From assembly GCA_002361355.1 (NCBI GenBank), contig DESQ01000038.1, positions 1 through 64,000 on the forward strand: a stretch of DNA of 64,000 nt, written 5' to 3'. This document shows positions 41,689 through 50,821 of this stretch, piece after piece. This stretch comes from Lachnospiraceae bacterium UBA3310 (GTDB lineage: Bacteria > Bacillota > Clostridia > Lachnospirales > Lachnospiraceae). Below the pieces are notes generated by a model. It did not search any database. It was not told the DNA's origin and saw nothing but the letters and a program-made list of their open reading frames with translations. Made by a program: the position numbers and the translations under genes. The stretch's first letter is position 1. Every line of letters starts with the position of its first letter.

Positions 41689-42696
41689 TCAGGGAGCTGC
41701 CTTTTCGGCGAAGGTTGTGTCCACCAGGTCTTCATAAGGAACCCGTCCTTCCAGTTCGCCTGCCTCTTCCAGAATGTTTTCTAAAAGGGTGAAACTATCC
41801 TCCGTGAAGATCAGGTCGGCCTTCCATGTGTCCTGTGCGGCGTATCTGCCGACAATGGTCTCAATGGTGGCGGTGTCTGTCTCTTCGAACTGGGGCGCAA
41901 TCACCTTCGCGATCTCTGCGGGCGTGTGGGACTGCACATAGTCCATACCCTTTTGCAGGGCCCTGGTGAAAGCTTCGATCACAGCGGGATTTTGTTCGAT
42001 ATAGCTCTTCCTTGCGGAGAAAGCGGTGTAGGGAACGTAGCCGGAATCTTCGCCGAGGGAGGCCACCACATAGCCGTCGCCCTTTGTTTCAAGGGAAGTG
42101 GCATGAGGTTCAAATTCCACTGAGAAATCACCCTGCCCACCGGAGAAGGCGGCTGCGGTGGAGCCAAAGTCGATGCTCTGGTCTATGGACAGATCGTTTG
42201 CGGGATCAATGTCGTTTTTCTTGAGAATGTACTCGAACACCATTTCCGGCATACCGCCGGCGCGGCCGCCCAGCACATCCTTACCGATTAACATATCCCA
42301 TGTGAAATTTTCAATGGGTTCTCTGGACACCAGAAAGTTTCCGGCTCGCTGGGTGAGCTGTGCGAAATTTACCGCGTAGTCAGAAGCTCCTTCCTTGTAG
42401 GTGTAGATCGTGCTCTCACTGCCCATGAAACCGATGTCGGCTTCGCCGGTCAGGAGCGCGGTCATGGTTTTGTCGGCGCCAAATCCGGTGACAAGAGTAA
42501 GCTCGATGCCCTCGTCGGCAAAGTACCCTTCCTCGATAGCCACGTACATGGGGGCGTAAAAGATGGAGTGGGCTACTTCGTTTAACACGACAGGGGTTTT
42601 GCCGGACGGGGAAGCGTTTTCTGTCGTTTTTCCACAGCCGGTAAGGACGCTTGCAAGAAGAAGCGCCGCCAATAAGAAACTGCCTGCTTTTTTCAT
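41689..42696 (-). CDS. ABC transporter substrate-binding lipoprotein (NMT1/SsuA-like)
   Basis: 335 residues. Signal peptide with lipobox VLTGC (Cys21). The mature part follows the NMT1/THI5/SsuA type: FYAPMYVAIEEGYFADEGIELTLV in the first lobe, LLTGEADIGFMGSE, DVLGGRAGGMPEMVFEYIL. Such proteins bind sulfonates, nitrate or pyrimidine-type ligands; the ligand cannot be assigned here. GAGGAGG precedes the start. No permease or ATPase gene is adjacent, so it works with components encoded elsewhere or is an orphan. The leader contains a hairpin right before the SD. Confidence 0.9.
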   Translation of the reverse strand: MKKAGSFLLAALLLASVLTGCGKTTENASPSGKTPVVLNEVAHSIFYAPMYVAIEEGYFADEGIELTLVTGFGADKTMTALLTGEADIGFMGSESTIYTYKEGASDYAVNFAQLTQRAGNFLVSREPIENFTWDMLIGKDVLGGRAGGMPEMVFEYILKKNDIDPANDLSIDQSIDFGSTAAAFSGGQGDFSVEFEPHATSLETKGDGYVVASLGEDSGYVPYTAFSARKSYIEQNPAVIEAFTRALQKGMDYVQSHTPAEIAKVIAPQFEETDTATIETIVGRYAAQDTWKADLIFTEDSFTLLENILEEAGELEGRVPYEDLVDTTFAEKAAP

Positions 42697-42825
42697 GATC
42701 CTCCTCGGATTGCCCGGAAGCTTTACGGCAATCCCTAAAAGACATATTTACTATAGTCTATGCAGAAAAGAAAAAAACGCTTTTCTTTTTGCGGATAAGA
42801 TGGTATACTAATGAAGTCGTAAATT

Positions 42826-42896
42826 GCAGGCGTAGTTCATCGGTAGAATACAAGCTTCCCAAGCTTGGGAGGGGGGTTCGATTCCCCTCGCCTGCT
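42826..42896 (+). tRNA. tRNA-Gly (CCC anticodon)
   Basis: Acceptor stem GCAGGCG/CGCCTGC, anticodon stem CAAGC/GCTTG around loop TTCCCAA, T arm GGGGG/CCCCT with loop TTCGATT. The anticodon is CCC, reading GGG. The discriminator is T and CCA is not encoded. An extended -10 (TGGTATACT) lies about 15 bases upstream. Confidence 0.95.
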
Positions 42897-42908
42897 CTTA
42901 TTTTTGTA

Positions 42909-42948
42909 TAAGGAAAGCCCGTAAAATCAAGGGTTTTCCTTATTTTGT
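42909..42948 (+). terminator. tRNA-Gly terminator
   Basis: Stem TAAGGAAAGCCC/GGGTTTTCCTTA (42909-42920 and 42931-42942, one G-T pair) followed by TTTTG. Confidence 0.8.
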
Positions 42949-43034
42949 CTCACCGAAACCGACGGTACGTTCGGTACGATTTGTACCGGATTGCAATGCA
43001 CATAAGCAGAGTCGGAAGAAAGGATACGAATGAG

Positions 43035-43898
43035 ATGTGGGTCTGGCTGGTATTGCTGTACGGCGTCCTGAAAGGCGTGCGGGAGATCGTCAAGAAGAAG
43101 GCTTTGGAGAAAAACTCTACCATAGAGGTACTGTTTATGTACACATTCCTTTCTTTCGTGATGGTTTTACCGTCCGCGGGAGTGTCGATGGGAGCGGAAC
43201 CACGCTTTTACTTTTATATCGCCTTGAAATCTTTTGTCATTTTTCTGGCGTGGATGTTCAGCTTCCGGGCGATTAAAAGAATGCCCATCAGTCTTTACGG
43301 GGTGCTGGATTTGTCGCGGGTGCTCTTTGCCACGATGCTGGGGATCGCTGTGCTGCAGGAGGCGCTTGGCGCCTTTCAGGTCATCGGCCTTATTCTGGTA
43401 TCGGCGGGCCTGCTTTTGTTAAAATACCGTCCGGGCCATATGCGGGGAGGAGCATCCGAAGGAGAGGCGGTGGAGGTAAAGTATGTGGTGATGGCGTTTG
43501 CCTCCTGCCTGCTAAACGCTGTCTCCGGGCTTTTGGACAAGATTCTGATGCGTGACATCACAAGCTCCCAGCTACAGTTCTGGTATCTGCTCTTTTTGAC
43601 CCTGTTTTATCTGGTCTATATTCTGATTTTCCAATCTTATGTAAACTGGAAGCGGGCCTTTTGCAACAAGTGGGTATGGCTTTTAAGCCTGCTCATTGTC
43701 ATTGCCGACCGGGCGCTCTTTGTGGCAAACGGCATGGCGGGGAGCCGCATTACGGTAATGACGCTTCTAAAGCAGGCGGGCTGCGTGGTGACGATTCTGG
43801 CGGGACGGTTTTTATTTAAGGAAAAGAATACGACCCACAAGCTGGTCTGTGCGGCGGTGATCATAGCCGGAATTGTGATTGGGGTTATGGAGCAATAA
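43035..43898 (+). CDS. EamA/DMT-family transporter
   Basis: 287 residues with about ten hydrophobic helices in two repeats, the drug/metabolite transporter superfamily plan. The first repeat ends with ALGAFQVIGLILVSAGLLLL and the second with KLVCAAVIIAGIVIGVM. The N-terminus MWVWLVLLYGVLKGVREIVKKKAL is inside the first helix. Substrate unknown. ATG 43035 is chosen because the membrane domain starts there and AAAGGA lies upstream; earlier in-frame starts would run into the tRNA terminator. Confidence 0.87.
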   Translation: MWVWLVLLYGVLKGVREIVKKKALEKNSTIEVLFMYTFLSFVMVLPSAGVSMGAEPRFYFYIALKSFVIFLAWMFSFRAIKRMPISLYGVLDLSRVLFATMLGIAVLQEALGAFQVIGLILVSAGLLLLKYRPGHMRGGASEGEAVEVKYVVMAFASCLLNAVSGLLDKILMRDITSSQLQFWYLLFLTLFYLVYILIFQSYVNWKRAFCNKWVWLLSLLIVIADRALFVANGMAGSRITVMTLLKQAGCVVTILAGRFLFKEKNTTHKLVCAAVIIAGIVIGVMEQ

Positions 43899-43903
43899 AA
43901 GTG

Positions 43904-43933
43904 TTGTCGCTGCACAGGACGATATGGTATACT
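43904..43933 (+). promoter_or_regulatory. Promoter of the second chemoreceptor gene, with palindrome
   Basis: TTGTCG (43904-43909), 18-base spacer, TATACT (43928-43933). An inverted repeat ATATGG-N9-CCATAT (43922-43942) spans the -10 element and could be an operator. Confidence 0.6.
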
Positions 43934-43982
43934 AAACCATATATCTGCATTTTGTTTTACAAACGAAAAGAGGGGGATAGAA

Positions 43983-45470
43983 ATGGAGAAAGACAGTATA
44001 TTTGACGGAGCGAAAGCCATGAACAAGGCGGCGCTTGCCTGTCATACCGTGATTGTGGTTGTGTTGGAGCTTGCCTATCTCTTAGAGGTGGTAAAGGGCA
44101 GCAGAACCGTGGGGTATTATCTGCTTTTTTCACTGATCGCAATACTGCCGGTCGTGATTGAGTTTGTTATGTACCAGAGGGAGCCGGCGGATCTGCGGCT
44201 TAAATATGTGATAGGCGTTACCTACAGCCTGTTTTATTTTTTTGTGGTGTTTACCACGGTGAATATGATTGCCTTTACCTATATTATACCGATCTGTCTG
44301 GTGCTGGTACTCTATTCGGATGTAAAGCTCTGCGCCTGGGTTTCCGGGGCGGGCGTTGTCACCAACATCGTATTTTTGGCATGGCAGGGCGTTGCGGGAG
44401 GAATCAGGGCAGAGGATATGGCCACCTATGAAATCCGTGTAGCCCTCCTTGTACTGGTTGCGGTTTTTCTCTGCCTCTCCACGAAAACCCTCGAGAAGAT
44501 CAACGTATCCAAGCTGCGGGAACTGGATCAGGAGAAGGAACATGTTTCTGCCCTGCTGGACAAGGTGATGCGTATATCCGGGCAGATGTCCGGCGGCATT
44601 CTGGATATGGCGGGACAGATGAAGGATCTTGGCGAGGCAGTGTCAGAGACCAGAAACGCCATGCAGGAGGTCTCTACGGGAACGAACGAGACCGCGGAGT
44701 CCATTCAGAACCAGTTGGGAAAGACCGAGGAGATTCAGAACCATATCGGTCAGATGGCGGACGTGATGGACGCCATCACGCAGAGTATGTCGGATGCCAA
44801 GGACAGCGTGCGGCTTGGCAGAGAGAATCTGAATATGCTGACGAAACAGATGGAAAACTCCGAGAGAGCGGGAACGCAGGCGGTGGAGGACATGAAGGAA
44901 CTGGAAGAGGACACTGCCAATATGCAGACCATTATAGATATGATTACCAGCGTGGCAAGTCAGACCAGTCTGCTTGCACTTAACGCCAGTATTGAGGCGG
45001 CGCGCGCCGGTGAGGCGGGCAGAGGCTTTGCGGTGGTGGCGACAGAGATTTCCAACCTTGCCAACCAGACACAGGGCGCGACGGTGGATATCACAGACAT
45101 GATCCGCAGTATTTCGGAAAAATTAAAAATTGCTGTGAACGCCGTGGAGGAACTGATGGAGAGCAGTCGGAAACAGAGCGAGTCCGCTGTGCATGCGGCT
45201 GACAGTTTTGAAAAGATTGCAGTCGGCACGGATCAGGTGGATGAGCAGAGCAGGCGGCTGGAAAATTCTGTGAAACAGTTGGCGGAGGCTAACAAAGTAA
45301 TCGTGGAGAGTATTCAGACGATCTCGTCGATCATGCAGGAGGTGTCCGCGCACTCGCAGGAGACCTTCCGTGTGAGTGAGAACAATACGAAAATTGTCTC
45401 TGAGGTTGACAGGCTGGTGGGTGATTTGAGTGATCAGGCCAAACAGTTAAACCAGAGTCAGAATGAATAA
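43983..45470 (+). CDS. Methyl-accepting chemotaxis protein with multi-helix membrane sensor
   Basis: 495 residues. The first 170 residues hold about six hydrophobic helices with very short loops and no sizeable external domain. The cytoplasmic signalling domain follows with a tip reading SQTSLLALNASIEAARAGEAG. No HAMP domain is evident. It probably senses membrane state or a small hydrophobic ligand, or relays a partner signal (inferred). GAGGGGG precedes ATG 43983. The gene for an SPFH/zinc-ribbon protein follows 30 bases later. Confidence 0.93.
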   Translation: MEKDSIFDGAKAMNKAALACHTVIVVVLELAYLLEVVKGSRTVGYYLLFSLIAILPVVIEFVMYQREPADLRLKYVIGVTYSLFYFFVVFTTVNMIAFTYIIPICLVLVLYSDVKLCAWVSGAGVVTNIVFLAWQGVAGGIRAEDMATYEIRVALLVLVAVFLCLSTKTLEKINVSKLRELDQEKEHVSALLDKVMRISGQMSGGILDMAGQMKDLGEAVSETRNAMQEVSTGTNETAESIQNQLGKTEEIQNHIGQMADVMDAITQSMSDAKDSVRLGRENLNMLTKQMENSERAGTQAVEDMKELEEDTANMQTIIDMITSVASQTSLLALNASIEAARAGEAGRGFAVVATEISNLANQTQGATVDITDMIRSISEKLKIAVNAVEELMESSRKQSESAVHAADSFEKIAVGTDQVDEQSRRLENSVKQLAEANKVIVESIQTISSIMQEVSAHSQETFRVSENNTKIVSEVDRLVGDLSDQAKQLNQSQNE

Positions 45471-45500
45471 CAAAAAATTTATCAAAAAGTGGAGGAGAAA

Positions 45501-46475
45501 ATGGGCTTTTTAAAGAATCAGTTTTCCAGTGTAATCGAGTGGAATGAGAATGGCGCGGGTGTGTTGTTTTACAAGTTTCAGAATCAGGAGATCAAGAAGG
45601 GTTCCAGACTGATTATCCGTCCGGGGCAGGATGCGGTTTTTTTGTATAACGGAAAGGTGGAGGGTATTTTTCAGGAGGATGGCGACTACGATATTGAGTC
45701 GGATATCATTCCTTTCCTCACGACCTTAAAGAGCTTTAAGTTCGGTTTCAGCACGCCCCTTCGCGCGGAGGTGCTCTTCATTAACACGAAGGAGCTCTTA
45801 GTCAAGTGGGGCACAAAGAACGCCATCAATCTGCCGGCACCGGGACTTCCGGGCGGCATGCCGATCCGCGCTTTCGGCACGTTTAACTGCAGAGTAGCGG
45901 CGCATGACGTGCTGATTGAAAAACTGGCGGGTATCAGACAGACCTACACGGTGGAGGATGTGAAGGAGCGCATCATTGCGAGCCTTGACCAGCTTCTCAT
46001 GAGCTGGATCAGCAAAGAGGGCAGGGATATGTTCAACCTGCAGGCGGATGCGAGAAATATCGCGAAGGGCATCGAGGGTGAGTTGGATGCGGATATGGCA
46101 ACGCTGGGTATTGGCATCTCCGGTTTCACGATCGAGAGTTTCTCTTACCCCGAAGAGATTCGGAAAATGCAGGAGAAGGCTGCTGCGCAGTCCATGGTGG
46201 GCGATATGAACAAGTACACCCAGATGGCGGCTGCGGATTCCATGGGAAAAGGCGGATCCGGTGCGGGCATGGCTTCCGATATGGTGGGCTTACAGATGGG
46301 CATGGCGATCGGACAGCAGATGGTGAACCAGATGAATCTGAACGGCAGCGCAAATGCAGCCGGGCAGGCACAGCCTGCCGCGCAGGGGGGACAGGGGCCG
46401 AAATTCTGTCCGAACTGCGGTACACCCACTACGGGCAGCAAGTTCTGCGGCAATTGTGGTAATCAACTATACTAG
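45501..46475 (+). CDS. SPFH-domain protein with C-terminal zinc ribbon (YdjI-like)
   Basis: 324 residues. An SPFH-like domain (about 1-220) resembles the YdjI/virion-core-protein family: FSSVIEWNE, VLFYKFQNQEIKKGSRLIIRPGQDAVFLYNG in part, TTLKSFKFGFSTP. A Met/Gly/Gln/Ala-rich linker follows. The C-terminus is a zinc ribbon, CPNCGTP and CGNCG. There is no transmembrane segment. ATG 45501 follows GTGGAGGAGAAA; the GTG at 45489 lies before that SD and is rejected. It is probably cotranscribed with the preceding chemoreceptor. Cellular role unknown; YdjI in Bacillus is linked to membrane stress. Confidence 0.88.
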   Translation: MGFLKNQFSSVIEWNENGAGVLFYKFQNQEIKKGSRLIIRPGQDAVFLYNGKVEGIFQEDGDYDIESDIIPFLTTLKSFKFGFSTPLRAEVLFINTKELLVKWGTKNAINLPAPGLPGGMPIRAFGTFNCRVAAHDVLIEKLAGIRQTYTVEDVKERIIASLDQLLMSWISKEGRDMFNLQADARNIAKGIEGELDADMATLGIGISGFTIESFSYPEEIRKMQEKAAAQSMVGDMNKYTQMAAADSMGKGGSGAGMASDMVGLQMGMAIGQQMVNQMNLNGSANAAGQAQPAAQGGQGPKFCPNCGTPTTGSKFCGNCGNQLY

Positions 46476-46569
46476 CGTGAGAAGAACTTCTAATCACTCG
46501 CAGCAAGGGCTGCTTCGCGAAGAAGTTCTAAATCTCGCGCAGGAGAATGCCTGAAAAACGGCATTCTCC
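46475..46569 (+). repeat. Dispersed stop-codon hairpin element, copy 3 (extended)
   Basis: Begins with GCGTGAGAAGAACTT at the TAG of the SPFH gene. The matching arm AGAAGTTCT...TCTCGCGC ends at about 46540, with an inner hairpin GCAGC/GCTGC. The GGAGAATGCC/GGCATTCTCC hairpin follows (46542-46551 and 46560-46569, loop TGAAAAAC). Copies 1 and 2 share the end hairpin and GCGTG start, but lack the inner hairpin. Confidence 0.8.
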
Positions 46570-46602
46570 GTAATTATTTGAAATGGTTGGAGATAAATTT
46601 AC

Positions 46603-48927
46603 ATGAGTATATACGATACCTTAAACGAGAGGCAGAGGCAGGCCGTCATGCAGACGGAAGGGCCTGTGCTGATTCTGGCGGGCGCCGGTTCTGGCAAGAC
46701 CAGAGTGTTGACGCATAGGGTGGCATACCTGATTGACAGGGCGGGTGTGGCGCCCTATCATATTTTGGCGATTACCTTTACAAACAAGGCGGCGGGGGAG
46801 ATGCGGGAACGTGTGGACAAAATCGTGGGCTTCGGCGCGGAGCAGATATGGGTTTCCACTTTTCACTCCACCTGCGTGCGGATCCTGCGCCGCTACATAG
46901 ACAGACTGGGTTATGATAATCATTTTACCATCTATGACACGGACGACCAGAAGGGCATCATGAAGGAGGTCTGCAAGAAACTGCAGATCGACACGAAGAT
47001 GTTGAAGGAGCGGACAATTTTAAACGCCATCTCCTCCGCCAAGGACGAGTTGATCGATCCGCAGGAGTACGAGATGCAGAATGGCTTCGACTACAACGGC
47101 AGCAGGATTGCAAAGGCTTACCGGGAGTATCAGGAGACGCTTAAGAAAAATAACGCGCTGGATTTTGATGACCTGATTATGAAGACCGTGGAGCTTTTCA
47201 AGGCGGACGCGCAGGTGCTTGCCTCCTATCAGGATCGTTTTCGGTATATTTGTGTTGACGAGTATCAGGACACCAACACGGCGCAGTTTGAGCTGATCCG
47301 GCTTTTGGCTGCGGGGCATAGGAATCTCTGTGTGGTGGGTGACGACGACCAGTCCATTTACAAATTCAGAGGGGCGAACATCCGCAACATTCTGGACTTT
47401 GAAAAGGTTTATCCGGACGCCTGTGTGATTAAGCTGGAACAGAATTACCGTTCTACGCAGGTGGTTCTGGACGCGGCCAACGCAGTGATTAAAAACAATA
47501 CCGGGCGCAAGGAGAAGGCGCTCTGGACGGATAAGACGGAGGGAAACCGTATCTGTTTCCGCCAGTTTGATACGGCTTACGAGGAAGCGGAATATATTGC
47601 GGGGGATGTGGCAAAGAAAAAAAGAGCAGGGCAGATTTCCTATGGAGACTGCGCCGTACTCTATCGCACCAACGCGCAGGCGCGTCTGTTGGAGGAACGC
47701 TTCATTATGGAAGGCATTCCCTATGATGTGGTGGGCGGCACGAACTTTTATTCCAGACGGGAGATTAAGGATGTGCTTGCCTATTTAAAGACCATCGACA
47801 ACGGCAGGGATGACGTGGCGGTGAAGCGGATCATCAATGTGCCAAGACGCGGGATTGGCGCTGCCACAATCCAGCGTGTACAGGACTATGCAGACGAGAG
47901 AGGGATCAGCTTTTACGACGCGCTGCGGGAGGCGGATCAGATTACCACCATCGGGAAAAGCGCCAGCAAACTGACACCCTTTGTTACCATGATACAGAGT
48001 TTTCGGAGCAAGACGGAATTTTACAGTCTGTCGGAACTTGTGAAGGATGTGCTGGATCTCACGGGTTATCTGAAAGAACTGGAGGAGTCTGACGAGGAGG
48101 ACGCGGCTGACCGTATTGAAAATATCGATGAACTGGTCAATAAGGTGGTGGCATACGAGGAGGAGCATGACGAGCCGACCTTAAGCGAGTTTCTGGAGGA
48201 AGTGGCACTGGTAGCGGACATCGACCGGGTGGATGAGGAGAGCGATAAGGTGCTTCTCATGACACTGCACAGTGCCAAGGGACTGGAGTTTCGGCACGTC
48301 TATCTGGCGGGTATGGAGGATGGCGTGTTTCCCGGCTACATGAGCATTACGGCGGACGATCCTCTGGAGATCGAGGAAGAGAGGCGTCTGGCCTATGTGG
48401 GAATCACCAGAGCGAAGGAGGAACTGACCCTCACCTGCGCAAAACAGCGCATGACCAGAGGAGAGACGCAGTACAATCCCGTCAGCCGTTTTGTAAGGGA
48501 AATTCCGCCCCTTCTCATGGACAGCACGCCCGCGCCGGCAAGACAGAGGAGAGAGGAGATTTACGAGGAGGATTCCCAGGAACGGAGCCGGCTGCGGACA
48601 AGACCCTATGCGGCGGCAGGCCCGGCACGGACAAGGGAAGTTCCGGCAGGCGGCAGACCTTTCGGCGGAATTGCTTTTGAAAAACCGGTAAGCGCGATCA
48701 GAAAGACAGGATTATCAAAGAGCGCGGAGAAGGAAACGCCGACAGAGCCTTCTTCATCGGGAAGACTCGGGTACGATAAGGGAGACCGGGTGCGGCATGT
48801 GCGCTACGGGGAAGGCACCGTCTTAAAAATTGAGCCCGGCCCCAGGGACAGTCAGGTGACGGTGGTTTTTGACGAGGCCGGACAGAAGATTATGTATGCG
48901 GGGTTTGCAAAACTTCAGAAGATATAG
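46603..48927 (+). CDS. pcrA: ATP-dependent DNA helicase PcrA/UvrD
   Basis: 774 residues, superfamily 1A. Motif I is GAGSGKTRVL (about 28-37), motif II DEYQDTN, motif III GDDDQSIYKFRGA, motif IV LEQNYRST, motif V TLHSAKGLEF, motif VI YVGITRAKEELT. The disordered linker (about 640-710) and C-terminal Tudor-like domain (GDRVRHVRYGEGTV) are typical of PcrA. It unwinds DNA in repair and plasmid replication. TTGGAG lies before ATG 46603. It follows hairpin element copy 3, which should isolate it from the SPFH gene. Confidence 0.97.
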   Translation: MSIYDTLNERQRQAVMQTEGPVLILAGAGSGKTRVLTHRVAYLIDRAGVAPYHILAITFTNKAAGEMRERVDKIVGFGAEQIWVSTFHSTCVRILRRYIDRLGYDNHFTIYDTDDQKGIMKEVCKKLQIDTKMLKERTILNAISSAKDELIDPQEYEMQNGFDYNGSRIAKAYREYQETLKKNNALDFDDLIMKTVELFKADAQVLASYQDRFRYICVDEYQDTNTAQFELIRLLAAGHRNLCVVGDDDQSIYKFRGANIRNILDFEKVYPDACVIKLEQNYRSTQVVLDAANAVIKNNTGRKEKALWTDKTEGNRICFRQFDTAYEEAEYIAGDVAKKKRAGQISYGDCAVLYRTNAQARLLEERFIMEGIPYDVVGGTNFYSRREIKDVLAYLKTIDNGRDDVAVKRIINVPRRGIGAATIQRVQDYADERGISFYDALREADQITTIGKSASKLTPFVTMIQSFRSKTEFYSLSELVKDVLDLTGYLKELEESDEEDAADRIENIDELVNKVVAYEEEHDEPTLSEFLEEVALVADIDRVDEESDKVLLMTLHSAKGLEFRHVYLAGMEDGVFPGYMSITADDPLEIEEERRLAYVGITRAKEELTLTCAKQRMTRGETQYNPVSRFVREIPPLLMDSTPAPARQRREEIYEEDSQERSRLRTRPYAAAGPARTREVPAGGRPFGGIAFEKPVSAIRKTGLSKSAEKETPTEPSSSGRLGYDKGDRVRHVRYGEGTVLKIEPGPRDSQVTVVFDEAGQKIMYAGFAKLQKI

Positions 48928-49040
48928 TATATTTTTCACAAAATAAAACTAAGATATAGTAAAATGTGAAAAGACGTGGTATATTATAAGAACAGAGTCG
49001 CGCAGGACGCGCCTCACGTATGGAAAGAGAGGGTTACAGG

Positions 49041-49319
49041 ATGAGCAAGAAAGAAATTTTGAATAAATTGGATGAGATTATGGACAATGCGGGTGTGAAT
49101 GATCTTCTCGGCAGAAAGCATGAGGAGGAGAAGAAGGGCAGTACCCTTTTGTGGGTGTTTGCTGTGATCGGTGCGATTGCGGCGGTGGCGGCGATTGCTT
49201 ATGCAGTTTACCGTTACCTGACGCCTGATTATCTGGAAGATTTTGAGGACGATTTTGACGATGATTTTGACGACGATTTCTTTGAAGATGAGGATGAGGA
49301 AGAGGAGACAGATAAGTAG
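49041..49319 (+). CDS. Small membrane protein with acidic tail, unknown function
   Basis: 92 residues. A charged helix (about 1-35) precedes one TM segment (LLWVFAVIGAIAAVAAIAYAVY). The tail is almost only Asp, Glu and Phe (repeated DDFDDDF units). ATG 49041 has AGAGGG at good spacing; the earlier ATG at 49020 has no SD. The acidic tail would lie on one side of the membrane and could bind cations or basic partners, which is inference. No family recognised. It lies between pcrA and the methyltransferase gene. Confidence 0.65.
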   Translation: MSKKEILNKLDEIMDNAGVNDLLGRKHEEEKKGSTLLWVFAVIGAIAAVAAIAYAVYRYLTPDYLEDFEDDFDDDFDDDFFEDEDEEEETDK

Positions 49320-49414
49320 AGGTTTTCGGTAAGAAGAAAGACAGAAATCGGGCAGACTTGGAGTGCGGAGGACGTATTCTGAGTCTGCTCCTTTGTGTTT
49401 AGAACGGAGATTTT

Positions 49415-50821
49415 ATGAAAAAAGGACAGATCATTGAAGGCACTGTGGAACGGATTGATTTCCCGAATAAGGGAATCGTTTCTGTCGGGGAGGGCGTCTG
49501 TACGGTGAAAAACGCTCTGCCGGGCCAGAAAATACGGGCGGTTATCAATAAGGCGAGAAATGGACGCTGCGAGGGCAGGCTGCTGGAGGTATTAGAACAC
49601 TCTCCGCTGGAGGTAGAGAGTCCCTGCCCGCATTTCGGAAGCTGCGGCGGCTGCGCTTATCTGTCATTTCCCTATGAGGAAAGTCTGGCAGTCAAGGAGG
49701 GGCAGGTGAGGCGGCTGCTTATGCCTGTGCTTGCGGCGCAGGAAGGACAATGCCGGTTTGAGGAGGCGAAGGCGTCTCCTGCGATTTTCGGTTACCGCAA
49801 CAAGATGGAATTTACTTTTGGGGATGAAGTGAAGGATGGCCCGCTTTCCCTTGGCATGCACAAGCGGGGAAGTTTTTACGATATCGTGTCCGTGACGGAA
49901 TGTCAGATTGTGGAGGAGGATTACCGCAGGATTCTGCGCTGTGTCAGGGATTATTTTGCTGCGCTGCAGGAACAGGGTCTCGACATCTCTTTTTATCACA
50001 GACTGCGCCATACCGGATATCTGCGGCATCTTCTTGTGCGCAGGGCGTCTAAGACAGGGGAGATTCTGGTTGCGTTGGTGACGACCACCCGGATATCCGG
50101 CAGAACAGAGCAGGAAATACTGGACGGCTTTCGGGAAAAGCTGTTGAAGCTTTCTTTGGAGGGGCGGATCGTGGGCATTCTCCATATCAGAAACGATTCC
50201 GCGGCGGATGTGGTGAAGAGCGATGAGACGCGCGTTCTTTACGGGCAGGACTTTTTTTATGAGGAACTGCTTGGATTAAAGTTTAAAATCTCCACCTTTT
50301 CCTTTTTCCAGACAAACAGCCTGGGAGCAGAGCTTCTCTATCGCACGGCGCGGGAGTTTATCTCAGACTGCCTGAAGCCGGGACAGACCGTTTATGATCT
50401 CTACAGCGGTACCGGCACGATCGCCCAGATGCTTGCCCCCGTGGCGCGGAAGGTGATCGGGGTAGAGATTGTGGAGGAGGCTGTGGAGGCGGCAAGAAAA
50501 AATGCGGAGTTAAATGGTTTACATAACTGCGAATTTATAGCGGGGGATGTGCTGAAAGCGCTGGATGAGATTGGGGAGAGGCCGGATATGATTGTGCTTG
50601 ATCCGCCCCGTGACGGCGTGCACCCGAAAGCACTTACCAAAATCATCAATTACGGTGTGGAACATATTTTATACATTTCCTGCAAAGCGAGCAGCCTGGC
50701 GAGGGATCTTGCGGTCTTTCTGGCGGGGGGATACGAGGCAAAACGGTGTGTGCCAATAGACCAGTTCCCGTGGACGACGGGGATAGAGACGGTTGCTCTT
50801 TTGACGCGTACAGGGAAATGA
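49415..50821 (+). CDS. rlmD: 23S rRNA (uracil-C5)-methyltransferase, RlmD/TrmA family
   Basis: 468 residues. A TRAM-like RNA-binding domain (1-60) precedes the iron-sulfur motif Cys71-x5-Cys77-x2-Cys80 (CPHFGSCGGC); a fourth ligand was not placed. SAM-binding motifs are VYDLYSGTGTIAQMLA, GVEIVEEAVEAA and DPPRDGVHPKAL. The catalytic Cys lies in YISCKASSLARDL. It methylates uridine C5 in 23S rRNA (U1939 and/or U747; Firmicutes enzymes can do both). The SD is AACGGAGA. The start fits the family. Confidence 0.93.
   Translation: MKKGQIIEGTVERIDFPNKGIVSVGEGVCTVKNALPGQKIRAVINKARNGRCEGRLLEVLEHSPLEVESPCPHFGSCGGCAYLSFPYEESLAVKEGQVRRLLMPVLAAQEGQCRFEEAKASPAIFGYRNKMEFTFGDEVKDGPLSLGMHKRGSFYDIVSVTECQIVEEDYRRILRCVRDYFAALQEQGLDISFYHRLRHTGYLRHLLVRRASKTGEILVALVTTTRISGRTEQEILDGFREKLLKLSLEGRIVGILHIRNDSAADVVKSDETRVLYGQDFFYEELLGLKFKISTFSFFQTNSLGAELLYRTAREFISDCLKPGQTVYDLYSGTGTIAQMLAPVARKVIGVEIVEEAVEAARKNAELNGLHNCEFIAGDVLKALDEIGERPDMIVLDPPRDGVHPKALTKIINYGVEHILYISCKASSLARDLAVFLAGGYEAKRCVPIDQFPWTTGIETVALLTRTGK

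Noticed and set aside
48928..49040. TTTTCACA...TGTGAAAA inverted repeat after pcrA considered as terminator or operator
   Set aside because: Arms are only 8 bases with a long AT-rich gap and no T tract at the right place; too weak to call.
49352..49396. GCAGACT/AGTCTGC hairpin upstream of the RlmD-family gene considered as terminator
   Set aside because: 7-bp stem with a 23-base loop and a broken T tract; plausible but unconvincing.
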